Part shown: in pieces, positions 1 to 5,127 of the stretch | Layout: every line of letters begins with the position of its first letter | How positions within the stretch are numbered: position 1 is the first letter of the stretch | DNA from: DAIMZM01 sp036733985 | Lineage (GTDB): Bacteria; Bacillota; Dehalobacteriia; UBA4068 | Assembly (NCBI GenBank): GCA_036733985.1 | Contig: DAIMZM010000111.1 | Coordinates: forward strand, 1-6,412 | DNA length: 6,412 nucleotides | Reading direction: 5' to 3' | Notes under the pieces: generated by a model | Databases searched by the model: none | What the model was told of the DNA's origin: nothing | The model's input: the letters and a program-made list of their open reading frames with translations, nothing else | Program-made: the position numbers and the translations under genes

Positions 1-140
1 AGCCCAATAAAATCGACGATTTGATGGCCAACCGCACGGCCAGGGAGATTTCCAAGCGCATCGAAGCTGAGCTGGAATACCCGGGCCAAATCAAAGTGGT
101 GGTGATCCGCGAGACCCGGGCGGTGGATTACGCGAAGTAA
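1..140 (+). CDS. rny: Ribonuclease Y, C-terminal end (partial)
   Basis: Only the last 45 codons are present, read from position 3 and ending in TAA at 138-140; the 5' part lies outside the window. The tail reads ELEYPGQIKVVVIRETRAVD and then YAK, which I recognise as the very conserved end of RNase Y. RNase Y is the membrane-anchored endoribonuclease that starts bulk mRNA decay in many Gram-positive bacteria; its TM, coiled-coil, KH and HD domains would lie upstream. The assignment is supported by the next gene, ymdB, the standard neighbour of rny in Firmicutes. A strong terminator begins 19 nt after the stop, so the rny transcript probably ends here and ymdB depends mainly on its own promoter. 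Confidence 0.93.
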   Translation, partial: PNKIDDLMANRTAREISKRIEAELEYPGQIKVVVIRETRAVDYAK

Positions 141-158
141 ATCCCCTGTTCCCGCAGT

Positions 159-188
159 AAAAAACGGAACCCTCGGGTTCCGTTTTTT
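159..188 (+). terminator. Intrinsic terminator after rny
   Basis: A perfect 7-bp GC-rich stem (CGGAACC at 165-171 with GGTTCCG at 176-182) carries a four-base CTCG loop. It is flanked by six A (159-164) and six T (183-188), which extend the pairing and supply the U-tract. It sits 19 nt after the rny stop. Because of the A/T symmetry it could also work on the other strand, but no minus-strand gene ends here. Confidence 0.95.
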
Positions 189-191
189 CAC

Positions 192-220
192 ATGATTTTT
201 CCAGCTGAGTATGATATACT
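192..220 (+). promoter_or_regulatory. Probable sigma-A type promoter for ymdB operon (extended -10)
   Basis: TATACT at 215-220 is preceded by TG at 212-213 with one intervening base, giving an extended -10 (TGATATACT). With a 17-bp spacer the -35 would be ATGATT at 192-197, sharing only the TGA core with TTGACA; weak -35 boxes are common with an extended -10. The predicted transcription start is near 227, leaving a leader of roughly 37 nt. The AT-rich stretch stands out from the GC-rich surroundings and lies just after the rny terminator. Confidence 0.7.
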
Positions 221-240
221 ATAACTTAAATCAGTATTTT

Positions 241-247
241 CCCCCCC
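241..247 (+). repeat. C7 homopolymer tract in the ymdB leader
   Basis: Seven consecutive C, preceded by four T (237-240), lie between the predicted transcription start and the Shine-Dalgarno of ymdB. A tract this long can vary in length by slippage and would change only the leader. No function can be claimed from sequence alone. Confidence 0.5.
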
Positions 248-263
248 GGCAAAGGAGATTGGT

Positions 264-1043
264 ATGCGCATACTCTTTATCGGCGATATCGTGGGCGCCC
301 CCGGACGCCGCATGGTCCTGGAGCATCTGCCCCGATTGCTGGCGGAAGAGCGGATTGATTTTACCGTGGCCAATGGAGAGAATGTGACCAATGGTTTCGG
401 CCTCTCCCGCCGCCATTTTGAGGAATTGACAGACTGCGGTGTGGATTGCTTTACCATGGGCAATCACACCTGGGATCATAAAGAGATCTTCCGCTATATC
501 GACAGCGAGCCCCGCCTGCTCAGGCCGGCCAATCTGCCGGCCCATTTGCCGGGCCGAGGCTGGGCCTGCTTTGATGCTGCCGGGGCCCAAATCTATGTGG
601 TCAGCCTGCTGGGCCGGGTGTTTATGAACCCCTGCGATTGCCCTTTTACCGCCTTGGATCAGATCCTGAAGCAAATCCCCGCCGGCAGCCGGACCCTGGT
701 GGATTTCCATGCCGAGGCCACCAGCGAGAAAATGGCCCTGGGCTGGTACGCGGATGGCCGGGCCAGCGCCCTGCTGGGCACCCATACCCATATCCAGACC
801 AGCGACGCCCGGATTTTGCCCCGGGGGCTGGCTTATCTGACCGATGTGGGCATGTGCGGGCCCAGGGATTCGGTGCTGGGGGTGGAGAAAGACATTATTG
901 TCCAGCGCTTCTTAAACGGCTACAGCGAGCATTTCCGCACAGCGGCCGGGGATTTGCAGTTCAACGGCGCGATCATCGAAATCGGCCCGGACGCCAGGGC
1001 TGAGGAGATCCGGCCGCTGAATTTTTGGCAGCCCGCCCTGTAG
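264..1043 (+). CDS. ymdB: YmdB-family metallophosphoesterase (2',3'-cyclic nucleotide phosphodiesterase)
   Basis: This 259-residue protein matches the TIGR00282/YmdB family along its whole length, and the family is usually about 260 aa. Family members are dinuclear-metal phosphodiesterases; Bacillus YmdB hydrolyses 2',3'-cyclic nucleotides and influences biofilm and motility decisions. All expected metal ligands are visible: D8 in the N-terminal MRILFIGD, E39 and N40 in NGEN, N67 in MGNHTWD, H149 in VDFHAEATSEK, and H174 and H176 in GTHTH. There is no signal peptide or membrane segment, so it should be cytoplasmic. The ATG at 264 has a strong Shine-Dalgarno (AAAGGAG, 251-257) six bases upstream. 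It is the first gene of an apparent operon with the dipeptidase and PHP genes. spoVS, often next in spore formers, is missing. Confidence 0.95.
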   Translation: MRILFIGDIVGAPGRRMVLEHLPRLLAEERIDFTVANGENVTNGFGLSRRHFEELTDCGVDCFTMGNHTWDHKEIFRYIDSEPRLLRPANLPAHLPGRGWACFDAAGAQIYVVSLLGRVFMNPCDCPFTALDQILKQIPAGSRTLVDFHAEATSEKMALGWYADGRASALLGTHTHIQTSDARILPRGLAYLTDVGMCGPRDSVLGVEKDIIVQRFLNGYSEHFRTAAGDLQFNGAIIEIGPDARAEEIRPLNFWQPAL

Positions 1044-1068
1044 CAACAGCCTGGCAGACCCGGGGCGG
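1042..1068 (+). repeat. Imperfect direct repeat, copy 1 (before the dipeptidase gene)
   Basis: It starts inside the ymdB stop codon with AGCAACAGCCTG (1042-1053), identical to 2006-2017. After three mostly different bases comes GACCCGGGGCGG (1057-1068), which matches GACCGGGGCGG at 2021-2031 apart from one extra C. Overall 24 of 27 aligned columns agree by hand count. The two copies bracket the dipeptidase gene, 964 bp apart. Confidence 0.6.
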
Positions 1069-1086
1069 CGGGAAAAACTGATTGAA

Positions 1087-1099
1087 AGGGGGGGTGGGG
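1087..1099 (+). promoter_or_regulatory. Unusual poly-G ribosome binding region of the dipeptidase gene
   Basis: The bases before the ATG at 1102 read AAAGGGGGGGTGGGGAA. There is a run of seven G (1088-1094), one T, then four G (1096-1099). No canonical GGAGG is present, so the G-runs presumably pair with the anti-Shine-Dalgarno in a degenerate register. The run could vary in length and alter spacing to the start codon. Confidence 0.6.
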
Positions 1100-1101
1100 A
1101 A

Positions 1102-2022
1102 ATGCGGGTTGATTGCCATTGCGATACCGCGCTGTTCCTCCGGGAGCGGGAAAGCCTGGCGCGGCTGCCTGAGGCCCATCTGGATTATGAGTGGCTCCGG
1201 GCCTATCTGGATCTGTCTTTTTTCGCCATCTTTATCCATGAGCAAAAGTACGAGCGCCGGGAGGCCCCGGAATTCCGCCTGGTGCTGGAGCGGCTGAAAA
1301 AGGATTTGTCCCGGCAGCCGGACTTGGACTTGCTGCTCTGCCGGGAGCAGCTGGCCGAACCTAAGCAGCCCCTGATCCTCCTGGGCATGGAGGGGGCCGC
1401 GCCCCTGGGCCGGGACAGCGAATTCCTGGGGGAATACTACCGGGAGGGCCTGCGTTGTTTGGGGCTGGCCTGGAATTTCGCCAACCGCTATGCCGGCGGG
1501 GCTTTTGCCTCCGGCGGCATTACCGCGGAAGGACAGCGGCTGGTGGCGGCCTGCAACCGCTTAGGTCTGCTGTTGGACGCCGCCCATCTGAATGATGAAA
1601 GCTTCGGGGATTTACTGGAATTGAGCGCAGCCCCGTTCATTGATTCCCATACGGTTTGCGCTTCCCTTTGCGCGGATTATCCCCGGGCCATCAGCGATGG
1701 GCAAATGCTGGCCCTGGCGGAAAAGGGCGGCGTGGTGGCCATCACCATGGTCAGCGATTTCCTGGGCCAGGGCGGCGGTTTGGCCCAGTTCTGCCGCCAT
1801 GTGGAATATGCCGTCAGCCTGCTGGGCAGCAGCCATGTGGCCATCGGCGGGGATTTTGACGGCTGTAAGCTGCCCCGGGAGCTGGCTGGGATACAGCAGC
1901 TGCCGGAGGTTTACCGCCAGCTTAAGGCCAGGGGCATGCCGGAAGCGGATTTAATCAATATCCAGGGTGAAAGCGTGCGCAGGCTGTTGCTGCAGGTGCT
2001 TCCCCAGCAACAGCCTGCCTGA
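1102..2022 (+). CDS. Membrane dipeptidase-like protein, peptidase family M19
   Basis: This 306-residue protein has the order of motifs of the M19 (renal dipeptidase) TIM-barrel zinc peptidases, which cleave dipeptides, often with a D-residue at the C-terminal side. Visible likely ligands: H6 and D8 in DCHCDT, bridging E97 in LLGMEGA, H162 in DAAHLND, H183 in DSHT, and D251/D253 in IGGDFDG. LAWNFANR (122-129) matches the LTWN-type motif of bacterial members. Two usually conserved spots differ: the R-N after the SHS motif is R195-A196, and the late G-x-N motif reads GES (289-291). There is no signal peptide or lipobox, so it is probably cytoplasmic despite the family name. It starts 58 nt after ymdB and ends 22 nt before the PHP gene, fitting one operon. 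The physiological substrate cannot be told from sequence. Confidence 0.88.
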   Translation: MRVDCHCDTALFLRERESLARLPEAHLDYEWLRAYLDLSFFAIFIHEQKYERREAPEFRLVLERLKKDLSRQPDLDLLLCREQLAEPKQPLILLGMEGAAPLGRDSEFLGEYYREGLRCLGLAWNFANRYAGGAFASGGITAEGQRLVAACNRLGLLLDAAHLNDESFGDLLELSAAPFIDSHTVCASLCADYPRAISDGQMLALAEKGGVVAITMVSDFLGQGGGLAQFCRHVEYAVSLLGSSHVAIGGDFDGCKLPRELAGIQQLPEVYRQLKARGMPEADLINIQGESVRRLLLQVLPQQQPA

Positions 2023-2031
2023 CCGGGGCGG
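2006..2031 (+). repeat. Imperfect direct repeat, copy 2 (end of the dipeptidase gene)
   Basis: This is the second copy of the repeat at 1042-1068. AGCAACAGCCTG (2006-2017) is identical and GACCGGGGCGG (2021-2031) matches with one gap. It covers the last codons and stop of the dipeptidase gene and runs into the Shine-Dalgarno region of the PHP gene. Confidence 0.6.
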
Positions 2032-2033
2032 AG

Positions 2034-2038
2034 AGGAG
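2034..2038 (+). promoter_or_regulatory. Ribosome binding site fixing the PHP gene start
   Basis: AGGAG lies six bases before the ATG at 2045, ideal spacing. It favours that start over the in-frame ATG at 1967, which would add 26 residues overlapping the dipeptidase gene that look nothing like a PHP N-terminus. Confidence 0.85.
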
Positions 2039-2044
2039 CGGTTC

Positions 2045-2857
2045 ATGGCCGGTTTTGATATGCACATACATAGCAGCGCTTCGGACGGCGCCTTCAGCCC
2101 CGGCCAGCTGGTGGCGATGGCGAAGAAACGGGGCCTGCTGGGCCTGTCCATCACCGACCATGATACCGTGGCCGGCCTGGCTGAGGCAGCCGCCATGGCC
2201 GCGGAACTGGATATCGCTTTCATTCCCGGCGTGGAGCTCTCCACGGAAGTGGGCGACCGGGATGTCCATATCCTGGGCTATTGGCTGGACGCTGAGCAGT
2301 TGTCCTTTACCCGGCGCCTGGGCCAGCTGTCCCAGGCCCGGCAGGGCCGGGCGGCGGAGATCGTCCGCCGGCTGAAGCTTTTAGCCATGCCCCTGGATAT
2401 GGACGCCATCCGGGCGGCGGCAGGCGGGGGCTCTTTGGGCCGTCCCCATATTGCCCAAGCCATGGTGGAAGCGGGCTATGTGAAAACCCTGCGGGAAGCC
2501 TTCAATAAGTGGCTGGGCCGGGGCTTGCCCGCCTATGTGCCCAGGGAAAAGCTGGCCCCCATCGAGGCGGTGCGGCTGATCCAGGAGGCCGGCGGCGTGG
2601 CGGTGATCGCCCACCCGGCCACCGGCGTGCCGGATCCTTTGATCCCCCTCTTGGTGCGGGAAGGCGTGGGCGGCATGGAGGTATACCATCCCGAGCATAA
2701 TCAGGCGGCGGAGCAAAAATACGGGCGGCTGGCCCGGGGCCTGCGCATTGCCATGATGGGGGGCTCGGACTTCCATGTGCCGGGGATCCGGGAAATCGGC
2801 TGCCGTATCACCACCGTGGGCCAGCTGGAAATCCTGTCGAGATATAAACCGGATTAA
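2045..2857 (+). CDS. PHP-domain phosphoesterase, YciV/TrpH (RNase AM) type
   Basis: From ATG 2045 this is a 270-residue PHP-domain protein of the kind whose characterised members are 3',5'-nucleotide bisphosphate phosphatases (pAp-type substrates) and, as RNase AM in E. coli, 5'-3' exonucleases on short RNAs. The trinuclear-metal motifs are in order: H7 and H9 (DMHIHS), D14 (ASDG), H39 (ITDHDT), E64 (PGVELS), H75 (VHILGY), H135 (GRPHIA), H190 (VIAHP), and D242 and H244 (GGSDFH). The family signatures GRPHIAQAMVEAGYV and PAYVPREKL are also present. The acidic and histidine-rich EVYHPEH (212-218) is typical. No signal peptide is seen. The start is set by an AGGAG six bases upstream. It closes the ymdB-dipeptidase-PHP group, 22 nt after the preceding stop. 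The catalytic set looks complete, so I expect an active enzyme; which substrate it prefers is inference. Confidence 0.93.
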   Translation: MAGFDMHIHSSASDGAFSPGQLVAMAKKRGLLGLSITDHDTVAGLAEAAAMAAELDIAFIPGVELSTEVGDRDVHILGYWLDAEQLSFTRRLGQLSQARQGRAAEIVRRLKLLAMPLDMDAIRAAAGGGSLGRPHIAQAMVEAGYVKTLREAFNKWLGRGLPAYVPREKLAPIEAVRLIQEAGGVAVIAHPATGVPDPLIPLLVREGVGGMEVYHPEHNQAAEQKYGRLARGLRIAMMGGSDFHVPGIREIGCRITTVGQLEILSRYKPD

Positions 2858-2873
2858 CAGCCCCGGGAACGCA

Positions 2874-2879
2874 TATAAT
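2874..2879 (+). promoter_or_regulatory. Possible internal promoter -10 box for the coiled-coil gene
   Basis: TATAAT at 2874-2879 is a perfect -10 hexamer in an otherwise GC-rich gap, 17 nt after the PHP stop. No convincing -35 exists at 16-18 bp spacing (for example GGATTA at 2851-2856), and there is no extended -10 TG. If used, transcription would start near 2885-2887. Taken as possible rather than certain. Confidence 0.45.
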
Positions 2880-2902
2880 ATCTCCAAGATCAGGTTGGAG
2901 GT
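2880..2902 (+). promoter_or_regulatory. Hairpin that would mask the Shine-Dalgarno of the coiled-coil gene
   Basis: CTCCAA (2882-2887) is perfectly complementary to TTGGAG (2895-2900) across a 7-base loop. A T-G wobble (2881/2901) and an A-T pair (2880/2902) extend the stem to 8 bp. The 3' arm contains the GGAGG Shine-Dalgarno (2897-2901) of the gene starting at 2911. Folding would hide the ribosome binding site in a transcript read through from upstream. Confidence 0.5.
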
Positions 2903-2910
2903 ACGGCTAT

Positions 2911-3174
2911 ATGGCGGCTGGGGATAGCTTGGGTTTGGAAGAGGCTTTGCGTTACGAGGAGAAAATCAGGCGTTTGGAGGACAGCGTTTCCGGCTTAAGG
3001 ATGAGCCGCCGCATTTTGATGAGCCTGCTGGAGCAGAACCAGCAGTGCCTCCGGGCGGAGCTGGAAAGGTTTCAGCGGGAAAATTCCCGTCTCCGGAAGC
3101 AGGTCACTGCCTACGCCCATCAAATTTGGGAGCTGAAGCAGCGTTTGCCCCTTGGCGAACGGCTGGGGGATTGA
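2911..3174 (+). CDS. Small coiled-coil protein of unknown function
   Basis: The product is an 87-residue, highly charged protein predicted to be almost entirely helical. Hydrophobic residues at heptad-like spacing (I19, L22, V26, L29, then L36, L40, L47, L51, F54, L61, V65, I72, L75, L79) suggest a coiled coil over about residues 15-80. There is no membrane segment, signal peptide or cysteine pair; the only cysteine is C46. GGAGG at 2897-2901 lies nine bases before the ATG. The central RMSRRILMSLLEQ resembles small coiled-coil proteins I vaguely recall from other Firmicutes, some with a doubtful initiation-factor label; I cannot assign a family or function. It precedes the CobS-like gene by 64 nt and may share its transcript. 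The translation is clean and coding-like, so I consider it a real gene. Confidence 0.75.
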   Translation: MAAGDSLGLEEALRYEEKIRRLEDSVSGLRMSRRILMSLLEQNQQCLRAELERFQRENSRLRKQVTAYAHQIWELKQRLPLGERLGD

Positions 3175-3238
3175 CCCCGGCCGCGGCGCCGTCCGGCGGG
3201 GCAGGGACGTTTGCTGCGGTGATAAGGGGTCAGAGCGG

Positions 3239-4033
3239 ATGCTGAAGGATTTCTTTTTGCTGCTCCATGAGCTGACATATTTGCCTTTGCCCCAGCGGTT
3301 TCTGGCGGACAGGAGCCGTTTGCCAAAGGCCATGCGCTTTTTACCGCTCCTGGGCCTGTTGGCCGGGGCGGTGATCTTCTGGACAGCCCGGCTGGCCGTG
3401 GTGATGCCCAGAAGCGGCGCGGCCGCCTTGCTGGTGGGCGTAAACCTGCTGGTGGGCGGGGCTTTTTTATTGCGGGACCTGATCCGGGTGGCCGACGGCC
3501 TGACCCCTTGGCAGGGACAAGCTCTGGAACAGGAGCGGGCCTTTCCAGACCCGGATCAGCCTTTGGATAGCAATGAGGCGGAAATCCGGGCCAAGGAGCG
3601 GCGCTTCAATGCGGGCAAAGCCGGTATGGTGTGGGGGCTGGTCTGGCTGCTGGGCCTGTTTTTGGTTTATTACAGCCTGATCCAGGAGCCGGAGCGGAAA
3701 CAATATGCCCTGATCGCCGCACCTTTGACCGCCCGCTGGCTGGCCAGCTGGCTCATTTACGCTTTTCCCGCTTTTGTCCCCGGGGAACTGCACCGGGGCT
3801 TCAGCCGCCGGGATTTTATTGTCTCTTCCTGCCTGGCTCTGGCGGCCCTGCTGCCCCTGAGCCGCCCGGTCCTGTACCTGGCCGTGCTCATCTCCTTCCT
3901 GGGCATTTATTTGTTCGCCCATGCCCGCCAGCGTTCCGTAGGGGCCTTGGATGAAATCTGCTACGGCGCGGCCGCGGCCTGGGGGGAAATGCTCTTTTTA
4001 TTATCCTGGCTGGTGTTCCAGCATTTCTTTTAA
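3239..4033 (+). CDS. Divergent CobS-like integral membrane protein
   Basis: From ATG 3239 the product has 264 residues and about seven hydrophobic segments (roughly 34-54, 62-78, 130-148, 155-177, 195-207, 209-227 and 246-263). Order and spacing resemble cobalamin synthase CobS (adenosylcobinamide-GDP ribazoletransferase, usually about 250 aa): FLPLLGLLAG near 34-43, ADGL at 85-88, NAGKAGM at 124-130, TARWLASWLIYAFPAF at 164-179, and a C-terminal GAL..YGAA....E at 235-250. However, the acidic motif that CobS shows as D-x-x-x-D-x-x-D-G reads RDLIRVADG here, keeping only D86 clearly in register, and the late GD-x-x-GA-x-E-x-x-E motif keeps only its GA and last E (E250). A polar insert lies at about 94-122. 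No other cobalamin genes are visible nearby. AAGGGG (3224-3229) nine bases upstream supports this start over an in-frame ATG at 3152 inside the previous gene. Catalytic function is uncertain. Confidence 0.6.
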   Translation: MLKDFFLLLHELTYLPLPQRFLADRSRLPKAMRFLPLLGLLAGAVIFWTARLAVVMPRSGAAALLVGVNLLVGGAFLLRDLIRVADGLTPWQGQALEQERAFPDPDQPLDSNEAEIRAKERRFNAGKAGMVWGLVWLLGLFLVYYSLIQEPERKQYALIAAPLTARWLASWLIYAFPAFVPGELHRGFSRRDFIVSSCLALAALLPLSRPVLYLAVLISFLGIYLFAHARQRSVGALDEICYGAAAAWGEMLFLLSWLVFQHFF

Positions 4034-4039
4034 ACCTTG

Positions 4040-4070
4040 CCCCGCCTGGCAGACGCTAAGGGCGGGGTTT
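4040..4070 (+). terminator. Probable intrinsic terminator after the CobS-like gene
   Basis: CCCCGCC (4040-4046) pairs perfectly with GGCGGGG (4061-4067) across a 14-base loop. It is followed by TTTGCTTTT (4068-4075) and lies just after the stop at 4031-4033. The U-tract is interrupted and the loop is long, so efficiency may be moderate. A new promoter follows downstream, consistent with a transcript boundary. Confidence 0.65.
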
Positions 4071-4109
4071 GCTTTTGCCTGCTCACGCCATTTTTACGGA
4101 CAATTTGCT

Positions 4110-4122
4110 TTTTCCCGGAAAA
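4110..4122 (+). promoter_or_regulatory. Palindrome upstream of the LCP promoter (possible operator)
   Basis: TTTTCC (4110-4115), one C, then GGAAAA (4117-4122) forms a perfect 6-bp inverted repeat with a single-base centre. It ends one base before the proposed -35. The centre is too small for an RNA hairpin loop, so a protein binding site is the more sensible reading, but no regulator is identified. Confidence 0.35.
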
Positions 4123-4123
4123 T

Positions 4124-4153
4124 CTGGCAAGCAGCCAGGGTTTGTGGTATAAT
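4124..4153 (+). promoter_or_regulatory. Strong extended -10 promoter for the LCP-radC-dnaE group
   Basis: TATAAT at 4148-4153 is preceded by TG at 4145-4146, giving a perfect extended -10 (TGGTATAAT). CTGGCA at 4124-4129 matches four of six bases of TTGACA with an 18-bp spacer. Transcription should start near 4160, leaving a leader of about 70 nt before the GTG start of the LCP gene. Confidence 0.8.
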
Positions 4154-4157
4154 GAAT

Positions 4158-4177
4158 TGCCGGCTGGTTTACCGGCA
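4158..4177 (+). promoter_or_regulatory. Leader hairpin at the predicted transcript 5' end
   Basis: TGCCGG (4158-4163) and CCGGCA (4172-4177) form a 6-bp stem around an 8-base loop, at or just after the predicted start site. A hairpin at the extreme 5' end can protect an mRNA from decay. I recognise no riboswitch or leader-peptide signature in the rest of the leader (4178-4219). Confidence 0.4.
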
Positions 4178-4230
4178 GCACAGGGGCAGCGTTATCAGCA
4201 CCTGAATTTTATTGTGTCCAGGAGGGATTT

Positions 4231-5118
4231 GTGGCCAAGCATACGGAGGAAAACGCGCCTAAGCGCCGCCGCTGGGGCTGCCTGTTGCCGCTGCTGCTGG
4301 TTATTGCCGCGCTGGTTTTATGGCTGCGGCCGGGAACCAACGCCCTGGTGCCGCCCAGGGATGAAGCCGGCGGCTATCTGGCGGACGATCACAGCATCAA
4401 TGTGCTGGTGCTGGGCAGCGATGAAAACGAAGCCCTGGGCATGGAAGGCCGGGCGGATACCATTATGGTGGTGCATATCGACCTTACGGAGCCAAACGTC
4501 TATATCCTTTCCGTGCCCCGGGATACCCTGGTGGAGCTGGAAGGCTATGGCTGGGACAAGATCAACCACGCTTATGCTTACGGCGGGCTGGAGCTGCTGA
4601 TCCCCGGGGTGGAGCAGCTTTTGAATGTGCCGGTGGATTATTATGCCCTGACGGATTTCGCCGGCTTTGAGGATATCGTGGACGCTTTGGGCGGTGTGGA
4701 AATCGATGTGGATAAACGGATGTATTATCAAACCTATGACGGCCTGATCGATATCGAGGCCGGCCGCCAGAGGCTCAATGGCCAGCAGGCCCTGCAATAT
4801 GTGCGCTTCCGCCAGGACGAGCTGGGGGATATCACCCGGGTCTCCCGGCAGCAGGCCTTTTTGAAGGCTTTGGCCGGGGAATTGCTGGACGCGGGGGTGC
4901 TGCGGAAGCTGCCCCAGCTGCTGGCGGAAACCGGGGACGTGGTGGAAACCGATCTGACCACCGGCCAGCTGATCAGTTTGGCCTGGCAGCTGAAATCTTT
5001 GGACATAGCGCATATTGAAAGCAATACCCTGCCCGGGGATTTTGCCGATATCGACGGCGTCAGTTATTGGCGGGCTGACCAGGCTGCCCTTAGCGAACTG
5101 CTGAACAACAGTTTTTAG
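4231..5118 (+). CDS. LytR-CpsA-Psr (LCP) family cell-wall polymer ligase
   Basis: The 295-residue product is a typical LCP protein. Family members transfer undecaprenyl-phosphate-linked polymers such as teichoic acids or capsule onto peptidoglycan, outside the membrane. A short basic N-terminus (KRRR, 11-14) precedes one membrane segment at about 18-32, so the catalytic domain faces outward. Motifs in order: VLVLGSD (58-64), GRADTIMVVHID (73-84), ILSVPRDT (92-99), DKINHAYAYGG (109-119), VDYYALTDFAGFEDIVDALG (135-154), YVRFRQDELGDITRVSRQQ (190-208). The arginines expected to bind the lipid pyrophosphate (R74, R97, R192, R194, R203, R206) are present. Translation starts at GTG 4231, placed five bases after AGGAGG (4220-4225). 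It is first in a tight group with radC (9-nt gap) and dnaE. The polymer substrate cannot be told. Confidence 0.93.
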   Translation: MAKHTEENAPKRRRWGCLLPLLLVIAALVLWLRPGTNALVPPRDEAGGYLADDHSINVLVLGSDENEALGMEGRADTIMVVHIDLTEPNVYILSVPRDTLVELEGYGWDKINHAYAYGGLELLIPGVEQLLNVPVDYYALTDFAGFEDIVDALGGVEIDVDKRMYYQTYDGLIDIEAGRQRLNGQQALQYVRFRQDELGDITRVSRQQAFLKALAGELLDAGVLRKLPQLLAETGDVVETDLTTGQLISLAWQLKSLDIAHIESNTLPGDFADIDGVSYWRADQAALSELLNNSF

Positions 5119-5127
5119 GAGCCGTTT

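Noticed and set aside
1967..2044. Upstream in-frame ATG that would lengthen the PHP protein by 26 residues
   Set aside because: It lies inside the dipeptidase coding region and lacks PHP-like sequence; the ATG at 2045 has an ideal AGGAG and puts the HxH motif at the usual place.
3177..3205. GC-rich segment with small inverted repeats between the coiled-coil and CobS-like genes
   Set aside because: Pairing is short and broken by mismatches and there is no T-tract, so it is not a credible terminator.
3152..3238. Upstream in-frame ATG that would lengthen the CobS-like protein by 29 residues
   Set aside because: It overlaps the end of the coiled-coil gene, adds an Arg/Gly-rich segment unlike the family, and MLKDFFLLLHELTYLPLP is a natural CobS-type start.
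4178..4219. Possible riboswitch in the LCP leader
   Set aside because: Too short and without any recognisable aptamer core or anti-terminator arrangement.
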